The notes beneath the pieces are model-generated. The model was given only the letters and a program-made list of their open reading frames with translations, made no database searches and was not told the DNA's origin. Of a DNA stretch of 64,000 nucleotides, positions 51,464 to 59,714 are shown in pieces; the first letter of the stretch is position 1; every line of letters starts with the position of its first letter. Made by a program: the position numbers and the translations under genes. The stretch comes from Sphingomonas sanguinis. Lineage in GTDB: Bacteria > Pseudomonadota > Alphaproteobacteria > Sphingomonadales > Sphingomonadaceae. The stretch spans positions 1,771,001 through 1,835,000 of the forward strand of contig NZ_CP079203.1 of assembly GCF_019297835.1 (NCBI RefSeq), given 5' to 3'.

Positions 51464-52987
51464 TCACGCCGGGGTCAGCAGACCTTCCTTCGCGATCTTA
51501 TCCCGCCACACCAGCGGGGCCAGGGTGTGGACGTTCTGGCCCTCGGAATCGACCGCGACGGTGACGGGGAAATTCTCCACGTCGAACTCGTAGATCGCCT
51601 CCATGCCCAGATCCTCGAAACCGACGACCTTCGATCCCTTGATCGCACGGGCGACCAGATAGGCCGCACCGCCGACCGCCATCAGATAGGCGGACTGGTA
51701 TTCGCGGATCGCGTCGGTGGCGGCGGGACCACGCTCGGCCTTGCCGACCATCGCCAGCAGGCCCTGGTCGAGCATCATGCGGGTGAACTTGTCCATGCGG
51801 GTCGCGGTGGTGGGACCGGCGGGGCCGACCACTTCCTCGCCGACCGGATCGACCGGGCCGACATAATAGATCACCCGGCCCTTGAACTCGACCGGCAGTT
51901 CCTCGCCGCGATCGAGCATGTCCTTGATCCGCTTGTGCGCGGCGTCGCGGCCGGTCAGCATCTTGCCGTTCAGGAGCAGCCGGTCGCCATGCTTCCAGCT
52001 CTTCACCTCGTCCGCCGTCAGCGCGTCGAGGTCGACACGCTTTGCCGTCTGCAGGTCCGGTTTCCAGTCGACCTTGGGCCATTCCTCCAGCTTGGGCGCT
52101 TCCAGATAGACCGGGCCGGAGCCGTCCAGCGTGAAGTGCGCGTGGCGGGTCGCGGCGCAGTTGGGGATCATGGCGACGGGCTTGGACGCGGCATGGGTCG
52201 GCCAGTCGAGGATCTTGACGTCGAGGATGGTGGACAGGCCGCCCAGCCCCTGCGCGCCAATGCCCAGCGCATTGACCTTGTCGAACAGCTCGATGCGCAG
52301 CGCCTCGATATCGTTGCGCGGACCGCGCTCCTTCAGCTGGCCCATATCGATCGCGCCCATCAGCGATTCCTTGGCGAGCAGGACCGCCTTTTCCGCCGTG
52401 CCGCCGATGCCGATGCCCAGCATGCCGGGCGGGCACCAGCCCGCCCCCATTTGCGGCACCATTTCCAACACCCAGTCGACGATCGAGTCGGACGGGTTCA
52501 TCATCTTGAACTTCGACTTGTTCTCCGAGCCGCCACCCTTGGCCGCGACGTCGACCGTCACCGTGTTGCCCGGCACCATCTCGACATGCAGGACCGAGGG
52601 GGTGTTGTCCTTGGTGTTGCGGCGGGTGAAGGCCGGGTCGGCGAGGATCGAGGCGCGCAGCTTGTTCTCGGGGTGGAGATAGGCGCGGCGCACGCCCTCA
52701 TCGACGACCTCCTGGAGCGAGCGGTCGCCCGACAGGCGGCAATCCTGGCCCCATTTCACAAAGACCGTGACGATGCCGGTGTCCTGGCAGATCGGGCGAT
52801 GCCCCTCCGCGCACATCCGGCTGTTGGTCAGGATCTGCGCGATGGCATCCTTGGCCGCCGGGCTCTTCTCGGCCTCATAGGCCTTACCCAGGGCGCGGAT
52901 ATAATCCATCGGGTGATAATAGCTGATGAACTGGAGCGCGTCGGCCACGCTCTCGATCAGGTCGGTGTCGCGGATGAGGGTCGTCAT
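51464..52987 (-). CDS. Fumarate hydratase, class I (iron-sulfur)
   Basis: Reversible hydration of fumarate to malate in the TCA cycle by an oxygen-sensitive [4Fe-4S] enzyme, 507 aa with both alpha and beta domains fused. Cluster cysteines: Cys59 in 'SRMCAEGHRPIC', 'GAGWCPPGMLGIGIGG' and 'IPNCAATRHAHF'; the beta domain has 'VGPAGPTTATRMDKFT'. I begin at 52987 (AAGGAC upstream) because residues before it are not family-like. Divergent from the GGDEF-EAL gene. Confidence 0.94.
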   Translation of the reverse strand: MTTLIRDTDLIESVADALQFISYYHPMDYIRALGKAYEAEKSPAAKDAIAQILTNSRMCAEGHRPICQDTGIVTVFVKWGQDCRLSGDRSLQEVVDEGVRRAYLHPENKLRASILADPAFTRRNTKDNTPSVLHVEMVPGNTVTVDVAAKGGGSENKSKFKMMNPSDSIVDWVLEMVPQMGAGWCPPGMLGIGIGGTAEKAVLLAKESLMGAIDMGQLKERGPRNDIEALRIELFDKVNALGIGAQGLGGLSTILDVKILDWPTHAASKPVAMIPNCAATRHAHFTLDGSGPVYLEAPKLEEWPKVDWKPDLQTAKRVDLDALTADEVKSWKHGDRLLLNGKMLTGRDAAHKRIKDMLDRGEELPVEFKGRVIYYVGPVDPVGEEVVGPAGPTTATRMDKFTRMMLDQGLLAMVGKAERGPAATDAIREYQSAYLMAVGGAAYLVARAIKGSKVVGFEDLGMEAIYEFDVENFPVTVAVDSEGQNVHTLAPLVWRDKIAKEGLLTPA

Positions 52988-53102
52988 GCACCCGTCCTTA
53001 GCGAAAGCGGCAGGGCTGGCGCAATGGATGCGGCCGACTTCAAGCAATCTTAACCTCAGTTACCCTAGGGTTGATCCGACCAACTGGAAACCCCCGCACC
53101 GC

Positions 53103-55760
53103 ATGTCGCCCGCCCCCTCCACGAACCTGTCCTTCCTGGCCCTGATGGGGCTGGTCGAGGATAATGACGAGCTGCTGGTCTCGCTGCACCTGGGGCGGTT
53201 GAAGACGCTGTGCCGCACCTGGCCGCTGGCGATCCTGCAGAATATCGTCGCCGTAGCAACGATCCTGGCGATCGACGCCTTGGCCGAGCCATCCCGTCAT
53301 TTCTTCGACAAGGCAGTGGCGGGCGGCCTGATGGTAGCGGCCACGCTGGCGTTCGGATTCGTGCTGTGGCGCGGCGTATCGCACCAATGGCCCTTCTATC
53401 GACTGAAACAGTGGCTGAGCGGCATGGGCCTGGTCGTCGCGCTCGCCACCGGGCCGATGCTGCTGATCGTGGCGAACGCGCATCACGGCGCCGGCGGATG
53501 GGCGGCGGCGCTGACGCTGGCCTGTACGATGTGGGCGACGGCCTCGATGCTGAACGCGGTGCGCGGCGCGCTGCTGGGCTATTCCTTCGGCTTCGCGTTT
53601 CTGGCCCCGGTCACCGCGCTCGCCTGGGGCGTGTCGATCCTGCCGGTGCTGGCAGCGGTCGTCCCGCCGCTGCTCTTCTTGGTACTGAAGGCGCGGACGG
53701 TCGGGCGGATCGATTATGACGGCGCCCGCGACCGCGCGCATGCCTTCGGCCAGGGGCAGCAGGCGGTGAAGATGATCGCCGAGTTCGAGGAGCATGGCAC
53801 CGGCTGGTTCTGGGAAACCGATCGGCACGGGCGGCTGACCTATCTGTCGGACAAGGTGTCACGCGACCTGGCGGCCTCCGGCATCGACAGCCGGGGACAG
53901 TTGCTGACCGAGCTGTTCCAGATGGACCCCTCCGCGCCCGGTACCGAGCGGACCCTGTCCTTCCACATGGCGTCGCGCACCAGCTTTTCCGACTATACGG
54001 TCTGCGCGGTGGTGGCGGACGGCACCGTGTCCGAGCGCTGGTGGTCGATCTCCGGCCGCCCGATCCTGGACAGCATCGGCCGGTTTCGCGGCTTTATCGG
54101 TTCCGGCTCGGACCTGACCGAGAAGCGCCGGTCGGAGGCCGAGATCACCCGCTTGGCGCTGTTCGACAGCCTGACCGGGCTGGCCAATCGCCAGCGCATG
54201 ACGCTGTCGCTCGACAAGACGTTGCAACAGTCGGTCAACCCCTGGCGCCCCACCGCGCTGTTCCTGATGGACCTGGACCGGTTCAAGGCGGTCAATGACA
54301 CGCTGGGCCATCAGGCGGGCGACCTGCTGCTGCAACAAGTCGCACGGCGGCTGGAGCGGGTGGTCGGCGATGTCGGGCTGGTCGGGCGGTTGGGCGGCGA
54401 CGAGTTCCAGATCCTGCTACCCGGCATCGACGCGCGCAACCGGCTGGCCGCGCTGGCCGACGGGATCATCGCGGCGCTCTCGCGCCCCTATGACATCCAG
54501 GGCAACGAGGTGACGATCGGCTGTTCGATCGGCATCGCCATCGCACCGCATGACGGCGAGGATTCGCAGACGCTGATCCGCAATGCCGATCTGGGCCTGT
54601 ACGCCGCCAAGGGCGACGGACGCGGCGTCCACCGTTTCTATGCCGAAGCAATGCTGGAAGGCGCGCGCAACCGCAAGCGGATGGAGGAGGACCTGCGCCT
54701 CGCCCTGACACAGGGTCAGCTGCGCCTCGTCTATCAGCCGATCGTGTCGACCCGCGACGCGATGATCGTCGGCTATGAGGCGTTGCTGCGCTGGCACCAT
54801 CCGGAACAGGGCAACATCCCGCCGTCGCAGTTCATTCCGGTCGCCGAGGATTGCGGCCTGATCGAACAGATCGGCGAATGGGTGATGCGTACCGCCTGCG
54901 TAGAGGCGGCGGGCTGGCCCCAGGCGGCGCGCGTCGCGGTCAACGTCTCGTCGATCCAGTTCGCCAAGCCGCATCTGACCGCGCTGGTCGCGCAAGCGCT
55001 GGCCGATTCGGGGCTCCCGGCGTCACGATTGGAGCTGGAGATCACCGAGAGCGTCTTCCTGAACGACAATCAGGAATCGCATCGCCAGTTCGCGGCGTTG
55101 AAGGCACTGGGCATCCGGCTGGCGCTCGACGATTTCGGCACCGGTTATTCCTCACTCGGCTATCTGCGTCACGCGCCGTTCGACAAGATCAAGATCGACC
55201 AGTCCTTCGTGCGCGGCGCGGGTCACACGGGCAGTCGCAATGCCGCGATCATCCGCGCGATCGTAACTATGGCCGACACGCTGGGCATGGAGACGACCGC
55301 CGAGGGGGTGGAGATCCAGGACGAGATCGAGATGATCCGCAGCCTGGGATGCAGCCATATCCAGGGCTTCGTCTATGGCAAGCCGATGGAGGCCGTCGAC
55401 GTGCCCCAGTCGATGCTCGAACATGACGGCCATGCCGAGCCGGTCGGCCTGAAATCGCTACGCCCTCCGCGCGTGAAGACCTTGCGCGCGGCCCAGATCC
55501 TGTCGCACGATGCGACGATCGACGTGCGTATCCGCGACATCTCGACGGCGGGCGTCATGATCGAGGGCCTGCCCCCCGCCTATGTCGTCGGCGGGGCGGC
55601 GGTCGGCATCCGGATCGGCGGTGATGCACCGATCCGCTGCTATATCCGCTGGGAGCGTGAGGGGCGGGTCGGCCTGGCCTTCGCCACGCCGCTGCCCGCA
55701 GATCATCCGTGGCTGGACCATGGCCACGACGATGAGCCATCGCAGCGCCGATCGGCCTGA
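53103..55760 (+). CDS. Membrane PAS-GGDEF-EAL-PilZ protein (cyclic-di-GMP turnover)
   Basis: 885-aa inner-membrane signalling protein. Residues 35-195 hold about five membrane helices (MASE-like sensor). A PAS-like region spans 220-345 ('TGWFWETDRHGRLTYLSDK'). The GGDEF domain (350-505) has intact 'GGDEF' at 431-435 but no RxxD inhibitory site. The EAL domain (525-770) keeps 'YEALLRW' (EAL at 559-561), 'VNVSSIQF' and 'DDFGTGYSS' (676-684). A PilZ-like tail (about 785-885) has 'DISTAGVMIEG' but the preceding RxxxR reads 'RAAQI'. Both catalytic sites look usable; PDE dominance is a guess. Confidence 0.9.
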   Translation: MSPAPSTNLSFLALMGLVEDNDELLVSLHLGRLKTLCRTWPLAILQNIVAVATILAIDALAEPSRHFFDKAVAGGLMVAATLAFGFVLWRGVSHQWPFYRLKQWLSGMGLVVALATGPMLLIVANAHHGAGGWAAALTLACTMWATASMLNAVRGALLGYSFGFAFLAPVTALAWGVSILPVLAAVVPPLLFLVLKARTVGRIDYDGARDRAHAFGQGQQAVKMIAEFEEHGTGWFWETDRHGRLTYLSDKVSRDLAASGIDSRGQLLTELFQMDPSAPGTERTLSFHMASRTSFSDYTVCAVVADGTVSERWWSISGRPILDSIGRFRGFIGSGSDLTEKRRSEAEITRLALFDSLTGLANRQRMTLSLDKTLQQSVNPWRPTALFLMDLDRFKAVNDTLGHQAGDLLLQQVARRLERVVGDVGLVGRLGGDEFQILLPGIDARNRLAALADGIIAALSRPYDIQGNEVTIGCSIGIAIAPHDGEDSQTLIRNADLGLYAAKGDGRGVHRFYAEAMLEGARNRKRMEEDLRLALTQGQLRLVYQPIVSTRDAMIVGYEALLRWHHPEQGNIPPSQFIPVAEDCGLIEQIGEWVMRTACVEAAGWPQAARVAVNVSSIQFAKPHLTALVAQALADSGLPASRLELEITESVFLNDNQESHRQFAALKALGIRLALDDFGTGYSSLGYLRHAPFDKIKIDQSFVRGAGHTGSRNAAIIRAIVTMADTLGMETTAEGVEIQDEIEMIRSLGCSHIQGFVYGKPMEAVDVPQSMLEHDGHAEPVGLKSLRPPRVKTLRAAQILSHDATIDVRIRDISTAGVMIEGLPPAYVVGGAAVGIRIGGDAPIRCYIRWEREGRVGLAFATPLPADHPWLDHGHDDEPSQRRSA

Positions 55761-55817
55761 TCTAGCCCGGCGGGCGGTTCGGGGGATAGGAACGCCTCAC
55801 CGCACGTTCGCGCCGTC

Positions 55818-56300
55818 ATGACCTTCCCCCACCCGACCCCGGCCCCCAGCCCCGCCCCGACGCCGGAAGGGGCCTCGCCCCGAATCCCCGCGCTCAGCCT
55901 GGTCTTCGGCTATGGGCCGGTTCTGGTCCTGCCGCTCGCCGCGCTGGCCGCCTGGGCCGGCACGCCGCTGGCCCTGCTGATCGGGCAGATATGGGGCGCG
56001 GCGATCCTGATCTTCCTGGCCGGCGTCGCGCGGGGCCTGAGCTTCTTCACGCCCGGCGGCACCCATATTTCGCAGATGGCGACGATGATCCTGCGATTCT
56101 CGCTGGGATTGCTGGCGCTGATCGCGGGGCCGTCGACCGGCTTCGGGTTGCTTATCCTGGGCTATGCCTCGATCGCGCTGACCGATCCTTGGCTGGCGAG
56201 CTGGGGCGGCGCGCCGGGCCATTTCGCACGGCTGCGTCCGCCCCAGATGGCGGTCGCGATCATCGGCCTGATCGCGCTGTTCCTGCTCGCCCCGCGCTGA
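55818..56300 (+). CDS. Small integral membrane protein (DUF3429-like)
   Basis: 160 aa: a proline-rich N-terminus (1-25) and then four to five membrane segments. 'GQIWGAAILIFLAGVARGLS' with a tryptophan before the glycine-rich helix, followed by 'SQMATMILRFSLGLLALIAG', resembles DUF3429 proteins, which have 'ILSFLGGVxWG'. No catalytic motif. Located 57 bp after the cyclic-di-GMP gene; function unknown. Confidence 0.6.
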   Translation: MTFPHPTPAPSPAPTPEGASPRIPALSLVFGYGPVLVLPLAALAAWAGTPLALLIGQIWGAAILIFLAGVARGLSFFTPGGTHISQMATMILRFSLGLLALIAGPSTGFGLLILGYASIALTDPWLASWGGAPGHFARLRPPQMAVAIIGLIALFLLAPR

Positions 56301-56456
56301 CCTGCCGCCGCAAAAAATATTTTTAGGGACTTGCGCTTCCCGAACCCCGCAGACATCCATGCGTCGCGGCTTTTGGGCGGCCCAGGCGTGCCCGCCATTC
56401 GTCGCAACCAACCCCCTCCCCATGCTTTAACCTCTTGCGGTGCCGCTCGGGATTTT

Positions 56457-56472
56457 CCACTAAGGATTGTGG
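56457..56472 (+). promoter_or_regulatory. Candidate NrdR box upstream of nrdA
   Basis: Imperfect palindrome CCACTAAGGATTGTGG has the outer CAC-w ... w-GTG of the NrdR consensus (about ACACwATATaTwGTGT), the repressor of bacterial ribonucleotide reductase genes. A weaker half-site CTTGCGG lies about 32 bp upstream (56434-56440), roughly the spacing of paired NrdR boxes. The rest of the 361-bp gap 56301-56661 holds an A/T palindrome (56311-56324) and several hairpins described under findings. Confidence 0.5.
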
Positions 56473-56661
56473 AAGAGGCCGGGAGCGGCCCCAAGCACTG
56501 GTAGGAAGGGGGTCATGCCGCAACGCATGACCGGATGCGGAGGAAGCCCGGAAACCGGGGATTCCGTACCTCCCTCGTCCTGATCGCGACGCGCTTGGCG
56601 CGCGGTGCTAAGGGCTGGACGCCGACTCGAACGGAACAAGAACAAAGGAGCGGCATCGGTG

Positions 56662-58584
56662 ATGGATTTCAGGGATAGCCGGGATAGCGACATGACGACT
56701 GATATGCTCGAAAAGATGGCGGCGGACACGGCCCAGAACGCGGCCCCCGCGCCGACCCCGGCGGACACCAAGTCGGTGCGCCCGCAACCCTATCCGGTCG
56801 AGGTCGACCATGCCCGCGACGCGCGGCTGACCGACTTCGGCAAGGAAACGCTGAACGACCGCTATCTCCTGCCCGGCGAAAGCTATCAGGACCTGTTCGT
56901 GCGCGTGGCCTCGGCCTATGCCGACAATGCCGAACATGCCCAGCGGCTCTACGACTATATCTCGAAGCTGTGGTTCATGCCCGCGACGCCCGTCCTGTCG
57001 AACGGCGGCACCGGTCGCGGCCTGCCGATCAGCTGCTATCTGAACTCCGTGCCCGACAGCCTGGACGGCATCGTCACCACCTGGAACGAGAATGTCTGGC
57101 TCGCCTCGCGCGGCGGCGGCATCGGCACCTATTGGGGCCAGGTGCGCGGCATCGGCGAGCCGGTCGGCCTGAACGGCAAGACCAGCGGCATCATCCCCTT
57201 CGTCCGCGTGATGGACTCGCTGACGCTGGCGATCAGCCAGGGCTCGCTGCGTCGCGGTTCGGCCGCCTGCTATCTCGACATCTCACACCCCGAGATCGAG
57301 GAGTTCTTGGAAATCCGCAAGCCCAGCGGCGACTTCAACCGCAAGGCGCTGAACCTCCATCACGGCGTCCTGATCCCCGACGCCTTCATGGAAGCGGTCC
57401 GCGACGGCGCCGAATGGCAGCTGAAGAGCCCGAAGACCGGCGAGGTCCGCGCGACCGTCGACGCGCGTGCGCTGTTCCAGAAGCTGGTCGAAACCCGTCT
57501 GGCGACCGGTGAGCCGTACATCGTCTTCGCCGACCATGTGAACAAGAACATGCCCAAGCATCACCGCGAGCTGGGGCTGAAGGTGTCGACCTCGAACCTG
57601 TGTTCGGAAATCACCCTGCCGACGGGTATCGATCACAAGGGCAAGGACCGCACCGCCGTCTGCTGCCTGTCCTCGCTCAACCTGGAAACCTGGGACGAGT
57701 GGAAGGACGACAAGCAGTTCATCGAGGACGTGATGCGCTTCCTCGACAATGTCCTGCAGGACTATATCGAGCGGCACGAGCCGGGCATGGAGCGTGCCGC
57801 CTATTCGGCTGGTCGCGAGCGCTCGGTCGGCCTGGGCGTGATGGGCTTCCACAGCTTCCTGCAGGCGCGCAACATCCCCTTCGAGGGCGCGATGGCCAAG
57901 TCGTGGAACCTGCGGATGTTCAAGCACATCAATGCGCAGGTGAACCAGGCGTCGATGACCCTGGCGGTCGAGCGCGGGCCGTGCCCCGATGCGGCCGATG
58001 TCGGCGTGATGGAGCGTTTCAGCTGCAAGATGGCGATCGCGCCGACCGCGTCGATCAGCATCATCTGCGGCGGCACCAGCGCCTGCATCGAGCCGATCCC
58101 GGCGAACATCTATACCCACAAGACGCTGTCGGGGTCGTTCTCGGTCAAGAACCCCTATCTCGAAAAGATCCTGATCGCGAAGTCGAAGAATTCGGATGCG
58201 GTCTGGAACTCGATCCTCGAACATGGCGGCTCGGTCCAGCATCTCGACTTCCTGAGCCAAGAAGAGAAGGACACGTTCAAGACCTCGTTCGAGATCGACC
58301 AACGCTGGCTGCTCGAACTGGCGGGCGACCGTACGCCCTATATCGATCAGGCGCAGTCGCTGAACCTGTTCATCCCGGCGGACGTGGAAAAGTGGGACCT
58401 GCTGATGCTCCACTTCCGCGCCTGGGAGCTGGGCATCAAGTCGCTCTATTACCTCCGCTCCAAGTCGGTGCAGCGCGCCGGTTTCGCTGGGAGCGGCGGC
58501 GTCGAGGCCGACAACACGATCAGCGCACCGAAGTTCGAAATCGGGGAAACGACCGATTACGACGAGTGCTTGGCGTGTCAGTGA
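56662..58584 (+). CDS. nrdA: Ribonucleoside-diphosphate reductase, alpha subunit (class I)
   Basis: Catalytic subunit making deoxyribonucleotides, 640 aa from ATG 56662 (AAAGGAG upstream with long spacing; other in-frame starts at 56659 GTG and 56692 ATG are possible). Motifs: 'NGGTGRGLPISCYL' (first redox Cys), 'SNLCSEITLP' (active-site N-x-C-x-E), 'RTAVCCLSSLNLE' (second redox Cys), 'SLYYLRSKS' (radical-transfer Tyr pair) and C-terminal 'CLACQ' redox pair (Cys636, Cys639). The N-terminal ATP-cone is not evident. nrdB lies 1.1 kb downstream, interrupted by three small genes. Confidence 0.95.
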   Translation: MDFRDSRDSDMTTDMLEKMAADTAQNAAPAPTPADTKSVRPQPYPVEVDHARDARLTDFGKETLNDRYLLPGESYQDLFVRVASAYADNAEHAQRLYDYISKLWFMPATPVLSNGGTGRGLPISCYLNSVPDSLDGIVTTWNENVWLASRGGGIGTYWGQVRGIGEPVGLNGKTSGIIPFVRVMDSLTLAISQGSLRRGSAACYLDISHPEIEEFLEIRKPSGDFNRKALNLHHGVLIPDAFMEAVRDGAEWQLKSPKTGEVRATVDARALFQKLVETRLATGEPYIVFADHVNKNMPKHHRELGLKVSTSNLCSEITLPTGIDHKGKDRTAVCCLSSLNLETWDEWKDDKQFIEDVMRFLDNVLQDYIERHEPGMERAAYSAGRERSVGLGVMGFHSFLQARNIPFEGAMAKSWNLRMFKHINAQVNQASMTLAVERGPCPDAADVGVMERFSCKMAIAPTASISIICGGTSACIEPIPANIYTHKTLSGSFSVKNPYLEKILIAKSKNSDAVWNSILEHGGSVQHLDFLSQEEKDTFKTSFEIDQRWLLELAGDRTPYIDQAQSLNLFIPADVEKWDLLMLHFRAWELGIKSLYYLRSKSVQRAGFAGSGGVEADNTISAPKFEIGETTDYDECLACQ

Positions 58585-58603
58585 GCGAATTGTGACAGCC
58601 TAA

Positions 58604-58658
58604 TCCCTCTCCCTTTGGGAGAGGGAGGGAGCCGCGAAGGCGGCGGAAGGGTGAGGGT
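58604..58658 (+). repeat. Repeat family D, left copy (flanks DUF559 gene)
   Basis: 55 bp: hairpin CCCTCTCCC-TTT-GGGAGAGGG, then GCCGCGAAGGCGGC hairpin, then GGAAGGGTGAGGG. Its inverted counterpart at 59098-59153 is nearly identical. The DUF559 start codon (GTG 58659) follows immediately. Confidence 0.9.
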
Positions 58659-59087
58659 GTGCGTCACTACGACAATCATCGCTCCGGCACGGTGCAACGC
58701 GCCCGCCAACTCCGCCGCGACGCGTCCGAACCCGAACGTCGCCTGCTCCGCGCACTACGTGAAACCTATCCGCATCTGAAATGGCGTCATCAGGCGCCGC
58801 TGGGACCTTTCTTCGCCGACATGCTGTGCTTTGCCGAAAAGCTGGTCATCGAGGTCGACGGCGATACGCACGCCGCCGCAGAAGGCTATGACGCGTCACG
58901 CGAAGATTTCATGGAGCGCGAGGGGTATCGGACGGTTCGCGTCAGCAATGCAGACGCGATGCAAAATCTCGAAGGCGTGTTGACCCAAATCTCCTTCTCC
59001 CTTGGGGAGAAGGAAGGGGTCCGCGCGGCAAAGCCGCGTGGAAAGGATGAGGGCGGGTTGTCCGCGAAAAAGGGCAGGCCGGCATGA
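58659..59087 (+). CDS. DUF559 (Vsr/PD-(D/E)XK-like) endonuclease-type protein
   Basis: 142 aa from GTG 58659. Residues 12-110 match DUF559: 'SEPERRLLRALRE' (Glu24, Glu26), 'WRHQAPLGPFFADMLCF' (Asp54), 'LVIEVDGDTH' (Glu65, Asp67, His71) and 'FMEREGYRTVRVSNADA'. The order E ... D ... ExD ... H fits the very-short-patch-repair/PD-(D/E)XK fold, so metal-dependent DNA cleavage is inferred. From residue 111 onward the protein is translated repeat DNA. The gene starts at the last base of one family D copy and ends within a terminator hairpin serving the opposite strand. It splits nrdA from nrdB. Confidence 0.88.
   Translation: MRHYDNHRSGTVQRARQLRRDASEPERRLLRALRETYPHLKWRHQAPLGPFFADMLCFAEKLVIEVDGDTHAAAEGYDASREDFMEREGYRTVRVSNADAMQNLEGVLTQISFSLGEKEGVRAAKPRGKDEGGLSAKKGRPA
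58991..59053 (+). repeat. Repeat family D, internal divergent copy
   Basis: Direct-orientation relative of the left copy inside the DUF559 3' end: hairpin CTTCTCCCTTGGGGAGAAG, then CCGCGCGGCAAAGCCGCGTGG, then AAAGGATGAGGG. It encodes the C-terminal tail of the protein. Confidence 0.8.
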
Positions 59088-59101
59088 ACCGGACCTGCCC
59101 T
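59067..59101 (-). terminator. Rho-independent terminator of the DUF2171 gene
   Basis: On the minus strand AGGGCAGGTCCGG / CCGGCCTGCCCT (one bulged base) with loop TTCATG is followed by TTTTT (59071-59067). It ends the minus-strand transcript of 59159-59410 and overlaps the DUF559 stop codon on the other strand. Confidence 0.85.
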
Positions 59102-59153
59102 CACCCTTCCGCCGCTACGCGGCTCCCTCCCTCTCCCAAGGGGAGAGGGAGTA
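59098..59153 (-). repeat. Repeat family D, right copy (inverted)
   Basis: Reverse complement of the left copy with about four differences over 55 bp. Lies between the DUF559 end and the DUF2171 stop. Confidence 0.9.
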
Positions 59154-59158
59154 ATGGC

Positions 59159-59410
59159 TCACTCGGCCTCTTCGAACTCGTCGACGGCGTTCTGGGCGGT
59201 CGCGGACAGTCGGACCGTGTCGCCCTCGACTTCGGCGACCAGGCCGAGCGGCAGGTAATGATGCTTGGCGCCCTGCCCGTCCTGGGTCTGGGGGCTGTCG
59301 TTCTTGGTCAGCTTGATGCGATCGCCATCGACGTGATCGACCGTGCCGACATGGACGCCGTCCGCGCCGACGACTTCGGCATGTTCCTTGATCTGGCTGA
59401 CATCGACCAT
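59159..59410 (-). CDS. DUF2171 family protein
   Basis: 83 aa. The pattern 'IKEHAEVVGADGVHVGTVDH' then 'GDRIKLTKNDS' and 'HHYLPLGLVAEVEGDTVRLS' matches DUF2171, a small PRC-barrel-like fold of unknown role often adjacent to stress genes in sphingomonads and rhizobia. Acidic C-terminus 'VDEFEEAE'. Divergent from the 65-aa membrane protein at 59467. Confidence 0.85.
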   Translation of the reverse strand: MVDVSQIKEHAEVVGADGVHVGTVDHVDGDRIKLTKNDSPQTQDGQGAKHHYLPLGLVAEVEGDTVRLSATAQNAVDEFEEAE

Positions 59411-59466
59411 CTTACGTCTCCTGTGTTGGGTTCGGGTTCGGAACGCGCAACGCTGGAAATGGTCGC

Positions 59467-59664
59467 ATGACGGGGGCGGCGATCATGTACGGCGTTGCCG
59501 CCCTGTTAACCGGGATCGGCGCAACGCTGTTGCTGCAACTCCGCACCCCCCGGTCGGAGCAGGGCCGCTACGCCCGACTGATCGCGGGCACCATGTTCGC
59601 CATGGGCGGGATCATTCTCGTCGGTTTCGCCACCGCTCTGCGCTCCTGGGCGAGCAGCGGCTGA
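59467..59664 (+). CDS. Hypothetical two-pass small membrane protein (65 aa)
   Basis: Two hydrophobic segments ('MYGVAALLTGIGATLLLQL' and 'LIAGTMFAMGGIILVGFATA') separated by a charged loop 'RTPRSEQGRYAR'. Clean open frame with GGAAA upstream. Lies 50 bp before nrdB on the same strand, so it may be co-transcribed with it. Confidence 0.6.
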   Translation: MTGAAIMYGVAALLTGIGATLLLQLRTPRSEQGRYARLIAGTMFAMGGIILVGFATALRSWASSG

Positions 59665-59714
59665 ACCGGCCTTCACCTCTTCACCTTATTTGATTCGTAT
59701 CCGGAGTAACCCTC

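Noticed and set aside
56440..56575. Possible cobalamin riboswitch before nrdA
   Set aside because: The segments resembling CCGCAAC and CACTGG occur in the wrong order and no B12 box (AGCCAGGAGACC type) is present; class I RNR genes are not usual B12 targets.
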